Of a DNA stretch of 64,000 bases, positions 1-9,243 are shown piece by piece. The stretch's first letter is position 1. Every line of letters starts with the position of its first letter. This stretch comes from Opacimonas viscosa (GTDB lineage: Bacteria > Pseudomonadota > Gammaproteobacteria > Enterobacterales > Alteromonadaceae). Both the position numbers and the translations under genes were made by a program. Under the pieces are notes generated by a model, which made no database searches, had not been told where the DNA came from, and worked only from the letters and a program-made list of their open reading frames with translations. The stretch spans positions 36,190 to 100,189 of the forward strand of contig NZ_JANATA010000011.1 in NCBI RefSeq assembly GCF_024199005.1, given 5' to 3'.

Positions 1-1153
1 CATGGGGAATTTAACAACTGCGGTAGAACAAGTTGTCAAAGGTCATAAAGTGGTCTTAATGTTTGGTGGACAACAACGCGAACTTGAGCGATTTCAAGCT
101 AAGAATAATTTTAATCGTCAACAAACATTAAAGTTAACGGTGGCAAAAATCCTCAGTGTATCGAGTATTCAAATTATTGCCTCCATCGCACTGGCCGTGG
201 TTTTATTTATTGCGAGTACGCCAGGTCTAGTTGAGTTATCAGCGGGTGTATTTACAAATGTTGTAGTGTGTATGACGATGTTACTTAAACCATTAAAACA
301 AATTACAACCGTTAACACAGAATTTCAAAGAGGGATGGCTGCCTGTGCGAGTATCTTTGCGATATTAGATGAGGCCGAAGAGAAAAACACAGGGCAACAA
401 CACTTCACTAAAGCACAAGGTGCTATCTCATTCACCGGGGTAAATTTTTGTTATCCAATGAAGACCACCAACGCACTGACGGATATTTCATTTACAGTAG
501 CGCCGGGTCAAACCATTGCCTTAGTGGGAAGATCAGGCAGTGGTAAATCGACTATTTCCAATTTATTAACGCGTTTTTATGATCCGCAGTCTGGCGTCAT
601 TAAAATTGATGATGTGCCACTACCGGATATTGAACTCACAAGTTTACGTCGGCAGTTTGCCTTGGTCTCACAACATGTCACATTATTCAACGATACCATT
701 GCGAATAATATTGCTTATGGGACTGATGTGGCGGTTAGTCGTGAGAAAATTATGGATGCGGCTGAACGTGCGCATGTGCTTGAGTTTGTAAACGCACTTC
801 CTGAGGGCATGGATACATTAGTAGGAGAGAATGGCTTGATGCTTTCTGGTGGACAACGTCAGCGTATAGCCATTGCCAGAGCGCTGTTACTAGATGCACC
901 TATTCTTATCCTAGATGAAGCAACTTCAGCACTTGATACTGAGTCCGAACGCCTTATCCAAGACGCACTAGATACCTTACAACAACGTTGTACCAGCTTT
1001 GTTGTTGCCCATCGTCTTTCCACGATAGAAAATGCTGACTGCATTTTAGTGATTGAACAAGGTGCTATTGTAGAACAGGGTAAACATAGTGAGCTACTCG
1101 CACTCGATGGTGTGTATGCTAATCTGCATAAAATGCAGTTCTCTGATGCGTAG
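1..1153 (+). CDS. msbA: Lipid A export ABC transporter MsbA, C-terminal part (5' end outside window)
   Basis: Inner-membrane ABC exporter that flips lipid A-core across the membrane. Only the last ~383 codons are present; the first in-frame Met (base 2) lies inside the transmembrane domain, so the true start is left of the window. The fragment begins in the cytoplasmic-loop region (GHKVVLMFGGQ), continues through the last membrane helices (SIALAVVLFIA) and a GMAAC segment typical of MsbA, then a full nucleotide-binding domain: Walker A GRSGSGKST (fragment residues 176-184), signature LSGGQRQR (281-288), Walker B ILILDEA (301-307) and the H-loop AHRLS. The C-terminus ending LHKMQFSDA matches enterobacterial MsbA. 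lpxK follows after 18 bp, the standard msbA-lpxK operon, so the assignment is secure. Confidence 0.95.
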   Translation, partial: MGNLTTAVEQVVKGHKVVLMFGGQQRELERFQAKNNFNRQQTLKLTVAKILSVSSIQIIASIALAVVLFIASTPGLVELSAGVFTNVVVCMTMLLKPLKQITTVNTEFQRGMAACASIFAILDEAEEKNTGQQHFTKAQGAISFTGVNFCYPMKTTNALTDISFTVAPGQTIALVGRSGSGKSTISNLLTRFYDPQSGVIKIDDVPLPDIELTSLRRQFALVSQHVTLFNDTIANNIAYGTDVAVSREKIMDAAERAHVLEFVNALPEGMDTLVGENGLMLSGGQRQRIAIARALLLDAPILILDEATSALDTESERLIQDALDTLQQRCTSFVVAHRLSTIENADCILVIEQGAIVEQGKHSELLALDGVYANLHKMQFSDA

Positions 1154-1171
1154 CGATAAAGGAGTTTTCGC

Positions 1172-2143
1172 TTGAGTTTTATCGAAAAAGCGTGGCAAAA
1201 CAATTCGACATGGTTGTGGCTTTTATGGCCTTTATCAGTGATTTTTCGTTTGCTCTCAGGACTTAGACGCTGGTTATTTAACGTTGGTTTATTAGCTTCA
1301 GAGCGCTTATCGATTCCTGTAATTATTGTTGGCAATATTTCTGTTGGAGGCAATGGTAAAACACCGGTGGTCATCGCCATTGCAGAGTATTTGCAAGCAC
1401 AAGGGTATCAACCAGGGGTTTTATCACGAGGTTATGGCGGTACTTGTACTGATTTTCCACATTTGCTCACACCTGCTTGCTCAGCTGATTTAGTGGGCGA
1501 TGAGCCCGCTTTAATGCAAGGTCGCTTGGGTATTCCCGTTGTGATTGACCCAGATAGGGTTCGTGGTGGAAAGCTTTTGGCGCAAACGTGTGACGTTATT
1601 ATTTGTGATGATGGGTTACAACACTATCGTTTACAAAGAGACATTGAAATCGTCGTTATGGATGAACGGCGGCTGGGGAACGGTCAATTACTCCCAATGG
1701 GGCCTCTGCGAGAGGGGGCATGGCGCTTATCCTCTATAGATTATCTCATTGTGAATAACAGCATAGCGCGTACAGAGCAAGAAGTAGAAATGCAATTGAT
1801 ACCCGGTAAGGTTTGTTCCTTTGCGTCTAGCGAAACAACTTCTGTACCTGATTCTTTCTCCACGGCCATAGCTGCAATTGGCAATCCGAAACGTTTTTTC
1901 CAATATTTATCAGATAATGGGTTTACTATAGAGTCAACTCAGGCTTTTCCAGATCATCATCGATATCAGCCTGAGGACCTTGATACTCAAGCCACCATCA
2001 TAATGACTGAAAAGGACGCAGTTAAATGTAAAGCATTCGCCTCAGAAAATTGGTTTTACTTACCTGTAAGCGCTCGGTTTAACAAAGATTTTCTGGTTCG
2101 TTTGGAACGTTCCCTGCTTGCCTTAATAAGAAATAATAATTAA
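1172..2143 (+). CDS. lpxK: Tetraacyldisaccharide 4'-kinase LpxK
   Basis: Phosphorylates the 4' position of the lipid A disaccharide precursor at the inner membrane, the step before KDO addition. The 323-residue length is usual. An N-terminal hydrophobic stretch (residues 14-28) precedes the P-loop GNISVGGNGKTP (54-65), followed by the family motifs LSRGYGG, VGDEP and DDGLQHYRL. The start is a TTG at 1172, supported by a good AAGGAG about 8 bases upstream and by the lack of an in-frame ATG near the expected N-terminus. The gene ends directly against the next ATG (TAA then ATG), so translational coupling with the small downstream gene is likely. It belongs to the msbA-lpxK-ycaR-kdsB operon. Confidence 0.96.
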   Translation: MSFIEKAWQNNSTWLWLLWPLSVIFRLLSGLRRWLFNVGLLASERLSIPVIIVGNISVGGNGKTPVVIAIAEYLQAQGYQPGVLSRGYGGTCTDFPHLLTPACSADLVGDEPALMQGRLGIPVVIDPDRVRGGKLLAQTCDVIICDDGLQHYRLQRDIEIVVMDERRLGNGQLLPMGPLREGAWRLSSIDYLIVNNSIARTEQEVEMQLIPGKVCSFASSETTSVPDSFSTAIAAIGNPKRFFQYLSDNGFTIESTQAFPDHHRYQPEDLDTQATIIMTEKDAVKCKAFASENWFYLPVSARFNKDFLVRLERSLLALIRNNN

Positions 2144-2347
2144 ATGAGAACATTTGACAAAAGACTATTACAAGTATTAGCGTGCCCGGTTTGTAAAGGG
2201 CAAGTTATTTTATACACCAATGATAATATTCAAGAATTGGTTTGCCGTTTTGACCGACTTGCATTTCCTATTCGAGATGCAATACCCGTTATGCTAGAAG
2301 AGCAAGCACGCACTCTGAGTCTAGAAGAACTTGATAAGGTAAATTAA
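2144..2347 (+). CDS. ycaR: Trm112-like small protein (YcaR family)
   Basis: A 67-residue protein of the Trm112p/YcaR (UPF0434) family, found in many gammaproteobacteria between lpxK and kdsB. The visible pattern is [14 protein letters not shown], one CxxC pair near the N-terminus, then a short beta-rich body with [11 protein letters not shown]. Its ATG abuts the lpxK stop and kdsB starts one base after its stop, so all three are probably translated from one message. Biochemical role in bacteria is not established; the eukaryotic relatives are activating subunits of methyltransferases. Family placement is firm; function is unknown. Confidence 0.92.
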   Translation: MRTFDKRLLQVLACPVCKGQVILYTNDNIQELVCRFDRLAFPIRDAIPVMLEEQARTLSLEELDKVN

Positions 2348-2348
2348 T

Positions 2349-3122
2349 ATGCAATTTGTGGTGGTGATCCCAGCTCGTTTTGGTTCTACCCGTTTTCCTG
2401 GTAAGCCTTTGGCAATGTTGGGGGATAAACCAATGATCCAACATGTTGTCGAACGAGCAAATAAGGCTCAGGCCTCACAGGTTATTGTCGCAACGGATGA
2501 TCAGCGAATCGCTGATGTGGTAACAGGCTTCTCTGGAGATGTGGTGATGACTCGTGATGACCATGAGTCGGGAACCGAACGTCTGGCCGAAGTCGTCAAT
2601 ATTTTAGGTCTGCCAGATGATACGATTGTGGTGAATGTGCAAGGTGATGAACCTCATATTCCAGTATCTATCATTACCCAAGTCGCACAAAACTTAGCGG
2701 CTAACCCTCAAGCAGATATGGCGACCTTGGCATGTAAAATTAAATCCACTGAAGAGTTGTTTAATCCGAATATTGTTAAAGTTGTCACAGACCGTTTTGG
2801 GTTGGCATTATATTTTTCTCGCTCAGTCTTACCATTTTCACGTAAGGATATGCTGGCGGGAGAGTCGGTCGCTCCGACCGAAGCAATTCACTTTGCTGAC
2901 TTACCAGATACTTATTTGCGTCACATTGGGATTTATGCATACACAGCGGGCTTTATCAAACAGTATGTCGCCATGGAAGCAAGCCCTTTAGAGCATATTG
3001 AATCACTCGAACAGTTACGTGTGTTATATCATGGTGGGCGTATTCATGTCGATGTAGCCCTTGCGACACCTCCTCCTGGGATTGATACCCCCGAGGATTT
3101 GGTCAAAGCACAACAACATTAA
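2349..3122 (+). CDS. kdsB: 3-deoxy-manno-octulosonate cytidylyltransferase KdsB
   Basis: Makes CMP-KDO from CTP and KDO in the cytoplasm, the activated sugar for the LPS inner core. The 257-residue length is normal. Seen: the N-terminal nucleotide-binding signature [14 protein letters not shown] (8-21), VATDD, the metal-site segment [10 protein letters not shown], and the C-terminal GGRIHVDVA...[11 protein letters not shown] characteristic of KdsB. The start is one base after the stop of the Trm112-like gene. It is the last gene of the operon; it faces rimO tail to tail across a 79-bp gap with no convincing terminator hairpin. Confidence 0.97.
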   Translation: MQFVVVIPARFGSTRFPGKPLAMLGDKPMIQHVVERANKAQASQVIVATDDQRIADVVTGFSGDVVMTRDDHESGTERLAEVVNILGLPDDTIVVNVQGDEPHIPVSIITQVAQNLAANPQADMATLACKIKSTEELFNPNIVKVVTDRFGLALYFSRSVLPFSRKDMLAGESVAPTEAIHFADLPDTYLRHIGIYAYTAGFIKQYVAMEASPLEHIESLEQLRVLYHGGRIHVDVALATPPPGIDTPEDLVKAQQH

Positions 3123-3201
3123 GTACATATTGTTTAAAGCTTTTCTTATACAGGCTAAAGGCTAACAGACTTAGTGCTAATTCGGGATGTCGCAAACGCC
3201 A

Positions 3202-4683
3202 TTAGGAGTTGGCTTCATCCTCTTCACCTTCGTCATCCTCGGGGATAACAACACCCCAGATATCGTGTTCATTAGCATGTATGATTTCAGCCCAAACTCG
3301 GTCGCCAGGCTCAGCCGCAAAGAAATTATTCAAATGTACGACGCCATCTACCTCGGGAGCGTCAGCATAACAACGTCCTACAGCTCCTTCGGCATTTACT
3401 TCATCAATTACAACTAAATATTCTTGGCCAATACGCTGTTGTAACCTAGCAGCACTAATTTCACTTTGCACTGCCATAAAGCGTTGCAGTCGCTCCTCTT
3501 TGACACTTTCAGGAATATGGTCAGGTAAATCATTGGCTGTGGCACCAGCAACAGGAGAATAGGTAAAACAACCCACACGATCTAATTGTGCCGCTTTTAT
3601 GAATGTTAGCAACTCTTCGAATTCTTCTTCTGTCTCGCCAGGAAACCCGACAATAAAAGTAGAACGAATGATAAGTTCAGGACAGATGGTCCGCCATTTT
3701 TGGATACGCTCTAATGTCCTATCTGCACTACCTGGGCGTTTCATTAACTTTAAGATACGTTTAGATGCATGTTGTAAAGGAACATCAAGATAAGGCAGTA
3801 TTTTACCTTCAGCCATTAACGGGATTAAATCATCCACATGAGGGTAAGGGTAAACATAGTGCAACCTCACCCACATGCCTAGTTTGCCTAGTTCAGCACA
3901 CAAATTATTCATGTGCGTTTTCACTGGCATACCATCCCAAAAATCCGTCTTATGCTTCACGTCCACACCATAGGCACTAGTATCTTGTGAGATGACTAAC
4001 AACTCATTGACCCCTGCCGCCTGCAAACGCTTAGCTTCGTTGAGGATGTCCCCGACAGGTCTGGAATCCAATTTCCCACGCATTGAAGGAATAATACAAA
4101 AAGTACATTTGTGATTACAGCCTTCAGAAATTTTTAGATAAGCATAATGACGAGGTGTTAATTTAATGCCATGGTCTGGCACTAAATGTAAATAGGGATT
4201 GTGTTCAGGTTTTGGTAAATGCTCATGGACTTGGGCAACGACAGATTCGTAAGCATGAGGACCTGTGATAGACAGTACATTTGGATGAACTTCGCGGATT
4301 TCATCTTCTTTGATCCCCAAACACCCTGTTACAATAACTTTACCGTTTTCTTTTAATGCTTCACCAATCGTGTCTAGTGACTCTTCTACAGCGGAATCGA
4401 TAAAACCACAAGTATTCACAATGACCAAATCAGCATCGTTATAAGTAGGGACTACATCGTAACCTTCGGTACGCAGTTGAGTTAGAATACGCTCAGAGTC
4501 GACTAGGTTTTTGGGACAGCCTAGAGAAACAAAACCAATTTTAGCATTCAGTTTTACGGGTTTAGAAGTATCATTAGAGAGTTCTTGAATATGAATGGAT
4601 TGAGCTTCAGCTTGTTCTGATAAAACCTTTGGAGGATTACTCAAGGTAGTTGTTTGTTTGGGTGTAAACTTTTCAACAGTCAT
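3202..4683 (-). CDS. rimO: Ribosomal protein S12 methylthiotransferase RimO
   Basis: Radical-SAM enzyme that adds a methylthio group to an aspartate of ribosomal protein S12. With the start at 4683 it is 493 residues: a variable N-terminal extension of ~47 residues, a UPF0004 domain with cysteines 56, 92 and 121, the radical-SAM motif CNHKCTFC (C189, C193, C196), and a C-terminal TRAM-type region. The open frame reaches 4743, but that start would add 20 residues ([11 protein letters not shown]...) without family character, and its only purine-rich patch touches the ATG, so I prefer the internal Met beginning MTVEKF. The acidic tail ([12 protein letters not shown]) is unusual but plausible. 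Function is certain; the start is less so. Confidence 0.94.
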   Translation of the reverse strand: MTVEKFTPKQTTTLSNPPKVLSEQAEAQSIHIQELSNDTSKPVKLNAKIGFVSLGCPKNLVDSERILTQLRTEGYDVVPTYNDADLVIVNTCGFIDSAVEESLDTIGEALKENGKVIVTGCLGIKEDEIREVHPNVLSITGPHAYESVVAQVHEHLPKPEHNPYLHLVPDHGIKLTPRHYAYLKISEGCNHKCTFCIIPSMRGKLDSRPVGDILNEAKRLQAAGVNELLVISQDTSAYGVDVKHKTDFWDGMPVKTHMNNLCAELGKLGMWVRLHYVYPYPHVDDLIPLMAEGKILPYLDVPLQHASKRILKLMKRPGSADRTLERIQKWRTICPELIIRSTFIVGFPGETEEEFEELLTFIKAAQLDRVGCFTYSPVAGATANDLPDHIPESVKEERLQRFMAVQSEISAARLQQRIGQEYLVVIDEVNAEGAVGRCYADAPEVDGVVHLNNFFAAEPGDRVWAEIIHANEHDIWGVVIPEDDEGEEDEANS

Positions 4684-4743
4684 AGATAACTCAATATTAA
4701 ACAAGGAACATAATGTTCTAAACGGATAGAAATTTGATGTCAT

Positions 4744-4771
4744 TCCAAATATACAAATTCATATATTTGGA
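4744..4771. promoter_or_regulatory. Inverted repeat upstream of rimO (possible operator)
   Basis: Perfect 10-bp arms TCCAAATATA and TATATTTGGA separated by 8 bases, 61 bp upstream of the chosen rimO start and 40 bp past the stop of the Crp/Fnr gene. No T-run follows on either strand, so it does not look like a terminator. The core AAATATA...TATATTT recurs at 5522-5541 upstream of the Crp/Fnr gene. An operator role is inference. Confidence 0.35.
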
Positions 4772-4811
4772 GGTCTCAAACGATGGTCGTATTATACAGG
4801 AAGGGGAGGTG

Positions 4812-5510
4812 CTAAGTAAGGGTTGTTGTAACCTGAATCGGTAATAAAGAGAGGTTATCTTCAAGCCATTGCGCCATTGTCTCAGTATCTTGAATACAAA
4901 TTGCCCCATAAGAAGTTGAGATCAAATCCAAGGAAATGAGTTTTTTGATTGCTTTATGAGCAGATAATACGGTTACACCGAGCCTTTCAGCGCAATCACT
5001 TTGCCGCATCTTTATCACATTATTACTGTGCATTAAGCTGGCTTGGTAGAGTATTTTGGCTAACTGTACATGTGTGGGTAGCCTTAGTACGTCGTCTAAC
5101 CGTTCTAATGTTACATGCAATTTAACTGCTAATGAGCCCAATAAAAAAGACAGTATCTCGGGATGTTCAGTACTCAATTTGTGAAAGTTCGTTTCAGAGA
5201 TATGGTATATCTCACAGTCGGTTAAGGCCTGGGCATTATGCGTTCTAGGTAAATCTGCAAATAGCGTGAACTCACCAAATGTATCGCCTTTTTGTAATAC
5301 AGTAGCAAGTTGATACTGTCCATCCACACCGTAATTACCAATTTTGACTTCACCACGAACCACAATTGATAAACCTGGTTTATAGTCACCACGGTCGTGT
5401 ATTTGGGTACCTTTGTTAACAAATCTTAACACTGAATATTCACGGCAAATATCGAGAAAATCCTGATTAAGTAAGGTTTTGGATTTTGCTATAGAGGTGG
5501 ATTTAAACAT
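4812..5510 (-). CDS. Crp/Fnr-family transcriptional regulator
   Basis: A 232-residue regulator with an N-terminal cyclic-nucleotide-binding-type beta-roll (about 25-135: GLSIVVRGEVKIG, GDTFGEFTLFADLPRT) and a C-terminal winged helix-turn-helix (about 150-215: MRQSDCAERLGVTVLSAHKAIKKLISLDLI). There is no cysteine cluster of the Fnr iron-sulfur type. GDTFGEFTLF is related to the phosphate-binding cassette of Crp (GELGLF...RSA), but PRTHNA replaces the canonical RSA, so a nucleotide ligand is not guaranteed. It diverges from the fatty-acid hydroxylase gene over an 81-bp gap, which suggests it may regulate that gene. Ligand and targets are unknown; no strong RBS precedes the ATG. Confidence 0.85.
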   Translation of the reverse strand: MFKSTSIAKSKTLLNQDFLDICREYSVLRFVNKGTQIHDRGDYKPGLSIVVRGEVKIGNYGVDGQYQLATVLQKGDTFGEFTLFADLPRTHNAQALTDCEIYHISETNFHKLSTEHPEILSFLLGSLAVKLHVTLERLDDVLRLPTHVQLAKILYQASLMHSNNVIKMRQSDCAERLGVTVLSAHKAIKKLISLDLISTSYGAICIQDTETMAQWLEDNLSLLPIQVTTTLT

Positions 5511-5521
5511 AAATTTAACAA

Positions 5522-5541
5522 AAATATAGAAGTATATATTT
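5522..5541. promoter_or_regulatory. AT-rich inverted repeat in the Crp-like / hydroxylase divergent region
   Basis: Arms AAATATA and TATATTT flank a 6-base centre. The element begins 12 bp upstream of the Crp/Fnr ATG and shares its core with the inverted repeat at 4744-4771. It could be an autoregulatory site; being AT-only, chance is a serious alternative. Confidence 0.25.
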
Positions 5542-5591
5542 AAGTATCATAGAGATTTGCTAACCTCATTGCAACAAATAAAGAGGTCCAT

Positions 5592-6437
5592 ATGAATTAT
5601 CAATTTGCTATTTTAGGTGTATTTATTACCTTTGCCTTAATCGAAGCATATCGTTACGGTTTTTTTAAAAAAGGGGAAGAAGTCAGTGATGATAGTAAGG
5701 TTGAGCTGATTGGTTCAACTGTCTTACTAGTCATTACACAACCTCTAGTATTATTTATGGGGGCAGCAGTCGCTGGATTGCTTGCCCCTGAATACCAAAA
5801 TATTTTAGCGGGTTCTTCCATTCTCATTCATATTGCATTGTTGCTGGTTTTCGATGACATGATGCAATATTGGTGGCATCGATTATCTCATACCACGCGG
5901 TTTATGTATAACCTACACCGCGCACATCACAACGGCAAATACATGAGTGTGAGAATCGTGTTCCGCAACAACATTTTTTACTATTTGTTTATGCCATCTA
6001 TTTGGTTTTCAGGAGCTTTGATTTACCTGGGGTTGGGCTGGACTTATGCCGTTTATGTGGTGGTTAAACTAACGGTAATTATGGGGGCTCACTCAGAGTG
6101 GAAATGGGATCGTGCACTCTACTCAACACCAGCCTTGCATCCTATTGCTTGGGTAGTGGAACGTGTTATTTCAACACCATCTACTCACAGTGCGCACCAT
6201 GGTTTAAAGATGGAAGACGGTGTGACAAACTACAAAGGCAATTATGGGAATTTATTATTCTTTTGGGATGTGCTATTTGGTACAGCTAAAATTACTCGTA
6301 AATACCCTGAACAATACGGTATTGAAGGGATGTTTAGGGCGAATTGGATTGAGCAGCTCATTTGGCCGCTGTACAAAACTCCCCGTAAGAAGAAAGCAAT
6401 AGTCAATGACTCGGAACAATCTGTTTCACAAAGTTAG
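5592..6437 (+). CDS. Fatty-acid hydroxylase / sterol desaturase superfamily membrane protein
   Basis: A 281-residue integral membrane di-iron oxygenase. At least four hydrophobic segments (about 3-20, 40-64, 70-88, 128-165) surround the conserved histidine clusters: HRLSH (H96, H100), HRAHH (H109, H112, H113) and HSAHH (H199, H202, H203), with an additional H167. These are the metal ligands of the FA_hydroxylase family, which acts on membrane-embedded lipid chains. The substrate cannot be read from sequence; bacterial members hydroxylate or desaturate fatty acids, hopanoids or ornithine lipids. It is preceded by an AGAGG ribosome site, diverges from the Crp/Fnr regulator, and is closed by a good terminator. 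Confidence 0.9.
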   Translation: MNYQFAILGVFITFALIEAYRYGFFKKGEEVSDDSKVELIGSTVLLVITQPLVLFMGAAVAGLLAPEYQNILAGSSILIHIALLLVFDDMMQYWWHRLSHTTRFMYNLHRAHHNGKYMSVRIVFRNNIFYYLFMPSIWFSGALIYLGLGWTYAVYVVVKLTVIMGAHSEWKWDRALYSTPALHPIAWVVERVISTPSTHSAHHGLKMEDGVTNYKGNYGNLLFFWDVLFGTAKITRKYPEQYGIEGMFRANWIEQLIWPLYKTPRKKKAIVNDSEQSVSQS

Positions 6438-6495
6438 TTACACGGTAAATATATAACTGGCCAACGTATTTAGTAAAACATATTGGTGTATGCTA

Positions 6496-6528
6496 GAAGC
6501 CTCATGATTTTGTCTTGGGGCTTTTTTT
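6496..6528 (+). terminator. Rho-independent terminator after the hydroxylase gene
   Basis: An AAGCCTCA arm pairs (with one G-U) to TTGGGGCTT across a ~10-base loop and runs into seven T residues. It lies 59 bp past the hydroxylase stop. Confidence 0.8.
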
Positions 6529-6572
6529 ATAAACTGTTAAAATAAACTACCAAGACAATAAAGCGGTATCCA

Positions 6573-7046
6573 ATGTTAGCGTTACCTTTACGATATTATG
6601 ATGAAGCTGGCCGTATTCTTCCCCCAAAAGCGTTGTATATCTTACAACTATGGTTGTTACAATCTATTTTGATTTTTCTTGGGTCAGCTATTATTAGGAA
6701 TAACGGGGCAGAGATTTTGTCGCTTTGGTATCCATCCAAGACAAAATTATACTTAGCTATGGCAGCAAGTTTTCCTGCATTTATCTCATTCTTATTAGTG
6801 TCTTACCGTAATAAAATGTGGGAGAGGGGGGTATTCTGGGTTTTTTATTTCATCAAACCTTGTTTATATCTGTCCTTAGGTCTGCAAACAATGTTGTTGC
6901 TCAACACCATTGTTGAGCTCCAGTTTCACTTTTCATATACCTTGGGATTGACGGCTCTCATGAATATGACTGCTGTGTTATATGTATATAAAAGTCGACA
7001 TTTAGAGGTTATGTGTACCGATTGGCGCTTACGAGTCAGTAATTAA
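6573..7046 (+). CDS. DUF2919 family membrane protein (YfeZ-like)
   Basis: A 157-residue inner-membrane protein with four predicted hydrophobic segments (about 22-41, 58-75, 86-106, 118-136). The N-terminal signature LPLRYYDEAGRILPPKALY resembles the start of the DUF2919/YfeZ family. Function is unknown. It is a single transcription unit between an upstream terminator and a tail-to-tail neighbour only 4 bp away. No strong ribosome-binding site is visible at the ATG. Confidence 0.75.
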   Translation: MLALPLRYYDEAGRILPPKALYILQLWLLQSILIFLGSAIIRNNGAEILSLWYPSKTKLYLAMAASFPAFISFLLVSYRNKMWERGVFWVFYFIKPCLYLSLGLQTMLLLNTIVELQFHFSYTLGLTALMNMTAVLYVYKSRHLEVMCTDWRLRVSN

Positions 7047-7050
7047 TCGG

Positions 7051-7461
7051 TTACTGCTTCGCATTTTCCATAGCGATAGCAAAATATTTCATAATGCTTG
7101 TGTTTGAGTCATTTACTAGGCGTTCGTAACAAATACCTGAAAACGTGTAGGTATGTTGATGCAAGCTGACAAAAACAAAATCTGCGTTATCTTTTTGTTC
7201 ATGGACCCAATCGCCCCCAACATTGCGTCGAAAGACTTCTCCAACATAAGCACCGTATAAATTACACAAGGTGAATACTGCTTGTTCTTCGAGAGCTTGT
7301 TCATTGTATCTATCGAGAAAACTCAATAAAATATCATCAACGAGTGCCACGCTTTGCACACTAAAATCCAATGTCATATTGAATTCTTCAGCAGTGACTT
7401 TCACTGCATCCAATGAGCTAGACTCCATTAACTCAGTAATTTCAGAAGCAGACATAATCAT
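7051..7461 (-). CDS. Hypothetical protein, 136 residues
   Basis: Soluble, acidic protein without signal peptide or membrane segment. I place the start at 7461 (MIMSASEITELM...): the minus strand has AAAGGA followed by nine bases and then this ATG, whereas the longer open frame to 7500 overlaps the LysR gene and has no ribosome site. A central stretch LYGAYVGEVFRRNVGGDWV is the most conserved-looking part and recalls DUF3806-type proteins, but I cannot confirm that. It lies 13 bp downstream of the LysR-type regulator on the same strand and is probably cotranscribed with it. Confidence 0.7.
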   Translation of the reverse strand: MIMSASEITELMESSSLDAVKVTAEEFNMTLDFSVQSVALVDDILLSFLDRYNEQALEEQAVFTLCNLYGAYVGEVFRRNVGGDWVHEQKDNADFVFVSLHQHTYTFSGICYERLVNDSNTSIMKYFAIAMENAKQ

Positions 7462-7474
7462 GGTTTTAATCCTT

Positions 7475-8368
7475 TTATAAACACAAATTCCTATGCGCAA
7501 GGATGATATCTTTTAACATACTTGCACCTGGGCCAATATTATCAGGTTGTGGAGTAATTAGATAGGTGGTAAGTCGTTTATGTGAGGAACCATTGATATT
7601 CAATAATTTCAACTTATCTTCGTTAATATAATGGCGAACTTTGTGTTCTGGGAGCCAACAAAAGCCAATTCCTTGTGTTAATAATTGGATTGCCGTATCA
7701 AAATGAGAAACTGTCCAACGGTTTTCAGATTTGAGCCAGCCAGAGTTTTCTTTGGGTAATTTTCCAGAATCTTTTATCACAATTTGTAAATGTTTGGCTA
7801 GGGCACTTGGGTCAATTGGGTTGGGTAGGGAAGTGATCGCATGGTTTGGAGCTGTAACTGCCACAAAATTAATTTCATCAATGGGTTCACCCAGGTAGCC
7901 TTTGGGTACGTTACCCGCAATGACTAAATCAGCGGCATGTTCTAAAATAGTTTCCTCAGTGCCAGTTAATACACTGTCCAAAATATTTAAGCGCGACCCT
8001 CTAGATTCGGGTAAAAAATCTTTTAAAGCTGGCGTCAGTTTCGTTCTATCATAGGCTAAGTCTACTACTAGAGTGATTTCCGGTTCCCAATGTTGAAAGA
8101 TGTTACCGGCAAGTTCTTCTAAGTTTTGTACACTATCAGTCAACTCTCTTGAACGGCGTAACATAACTTCACCCGCTTCGGTCAGAAATGCTTTTCTACC
8201 TCTCACTTCAAGTAATTGAATCCCTAGTAGGGTTTGTAGTTTTGCGACAGCATGATTTAATGATGATTGACTTTTATTTAGATAAGCTACAGCCCTTGCG
8301 TAGCCACCATGGTCTACTACAGCTTGTAATATACGCCATTGTTCGATTGTGGTCTTTGGTCTATACAT
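7475..8368 (-). CDS. LysR-family transcriptional regulator
   Basis: A 297-residue LysR-type regulator. The N-terminal winged HTH (about 7-65) reads WRILQAVVDHGGYARAVAYLNKSQSSLNHAVAKLQTLLGIQLLEVRGRKAFLT in pieces, clearly LTTR-like. A substrate-binding effector domain follows from ~93, with ADLVIAGNVP and a late GIGFCWLPEHKV segment. It diverges from a DedA-like membrane protein gene over 125 bp that holds a TTATAC/GTATAA inverted repeat, a candidate binding site. The effector is unknown; LTTRs commonly control the divergent neighbour and themselves. Confidence 0.9.
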   Translation of the reverse strand: MYRPKTTIEQWRILQAVVDHGGYARAVAYLNKSQSSLNHAVAKLQTLLGIQLLEVRGRKAFLTEAGEVMLRRSRELTDSVQNLEELAGNIFQHWEPEITLVVDLAYDRTKLTPALKDFLPESRGSRLNILDSVLTGTEETILEHAADLVIAGNVPKGYLGEPIDEINFVAVTAPNHAITSLPNPIDPSALAKHLQIVIKDSGKLPKENSGWLKSENRWTVSHFDTAIQLLTQGIGFCWLPEHKVRHYINEDKLKLLNINGSSHKRLTTYLITPQPDNIGPGASMLKDIILAHRNLCL

Positions 8369-8400
8369 AATGTCTCATCATTACCTTTCCTTATGTAGGG

Positions 8401-8416
8401 TTATACTTACGTATAA
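8401..8416. promoter_or_regulatory. Candidate LysR-type operator
   Basis: TTATAC-TTAC-GTATAA: 6-bp arms with a 4-base centre, between the divergent LysR and DedA-like genes. It fits the dyad type bound by LysR regulators (T-N11-A). Its location is suggestive, nothing more. Confidence 0.4.
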
Positions 8417-8493
8417 AGGTCAAATGGTCAATTCTATTTATTTGATCCCTTAAAAAATAAAATCGTATAAATTTACGTTTAACAGGCTTAATC

Positions 8494-9138
8494 ATGAAAT
8501 ATAATTCTACATTGCCACTGAGCGCAATTTTAGCACTTAGTCTATTACAACTGTTGATCATTCTGAATATCCTGCCACCAGGTGCGGCAATATTAGATGC
8601 GTTAAATGGTTTAATGAATGATTGGTTTTTTGCCCTTGTTTTCTTTGTAATTCTATTAGAATCAATTGTTTATGTCGGTTTTTATTTTCCAGGTCAATTC
8701 TTTGCAGTGGTCTTGGTTGTTGGGGCGAACCCATCGTTTTCTGACATTATTTACATGACTATAGCGATGGTGCTAGCGGCTACACTCGGTTCATTAATTA
8801 ATTTTGAATTGGGTAGAAAATCACGTTCGAAAATTTCGATAGATACCACTCACTTAAATTTCAAAAAATTATTTCTGGCTATGATACATATTAACTCATT
8901 GGCCTTTTTCATGTTTCATCAAGGAGCGCAACATAAAAGCAGAAAGATAATTATGTTTGCTGGTTTATTGAATCTTCCATATTATTTATTACTGATTGCT
9001 GGAACGGCTGTTCTGAGTAAAGAAGTAATGGGGTTGGCCGAGAATACTTTGTTTTTGTTTTGTGCAATTGGTCTATGGTTAGTAGTGGCATTGTATTTAG
9101 ATATAAAAAATAAATACAATACTGAAACAAATAAGTAA
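8494..9138 (+). CDS. DedA/VTT-like membrane protein
   Basis: A 214-residue inner-membrane protein with about five hydrophobic segments. The region LLESIVYVGFYFPGQFFAVVLVVGA (in pieces), then LAATLGSLINFELGRK, follows the DedA/SNARE-associated pattern (E-x-x-x-P-x-P-G-E ... G-x-x-x-G-Y-x-x-G-R), but the family's proline and acidic residues are only partly kept, so this is a divergent member. DedA proteins are linked to lipid scrambling and membrane homeostasis. It is transcribed away from the LysR regulator. Confidence 0.6.
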   Translation: MKYNSTLPLSAILALSLLQLLIILNILPPGAAILDALNGLMNDWFFALVFFVILLESIVYVGFYFPGQFFAVVLVVGANPSFSDIIYMTIAMVLAATLGSLINFELGRKSRSKISIDTTHLNFKKLFLAMIHINSLAFFMFHQGAQHKSRKIIMFAGLLNLPYYLLLIAGTAVLSKEVMGLAENTLFLFCAIGLWLVVALYLDIKNKYNTETNK

Positions 9139-9243
9139 ACCTTGCTGTAAAATTATTACTCAACACGCTTAATGTGAAATACACTATCAATCATTATTCT
9201 TCGTATGATGTATTTATTAGTTATTAAAATAAATGTCCGCGTT

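Noticed and set aside
859..1380. 173-codon minus-strand open frame across the msbA-lpxK junction
   Set aside because: Antisense to two secure genes, Ser/Arg-rich composition typical of shadow frames, no ribosome site.
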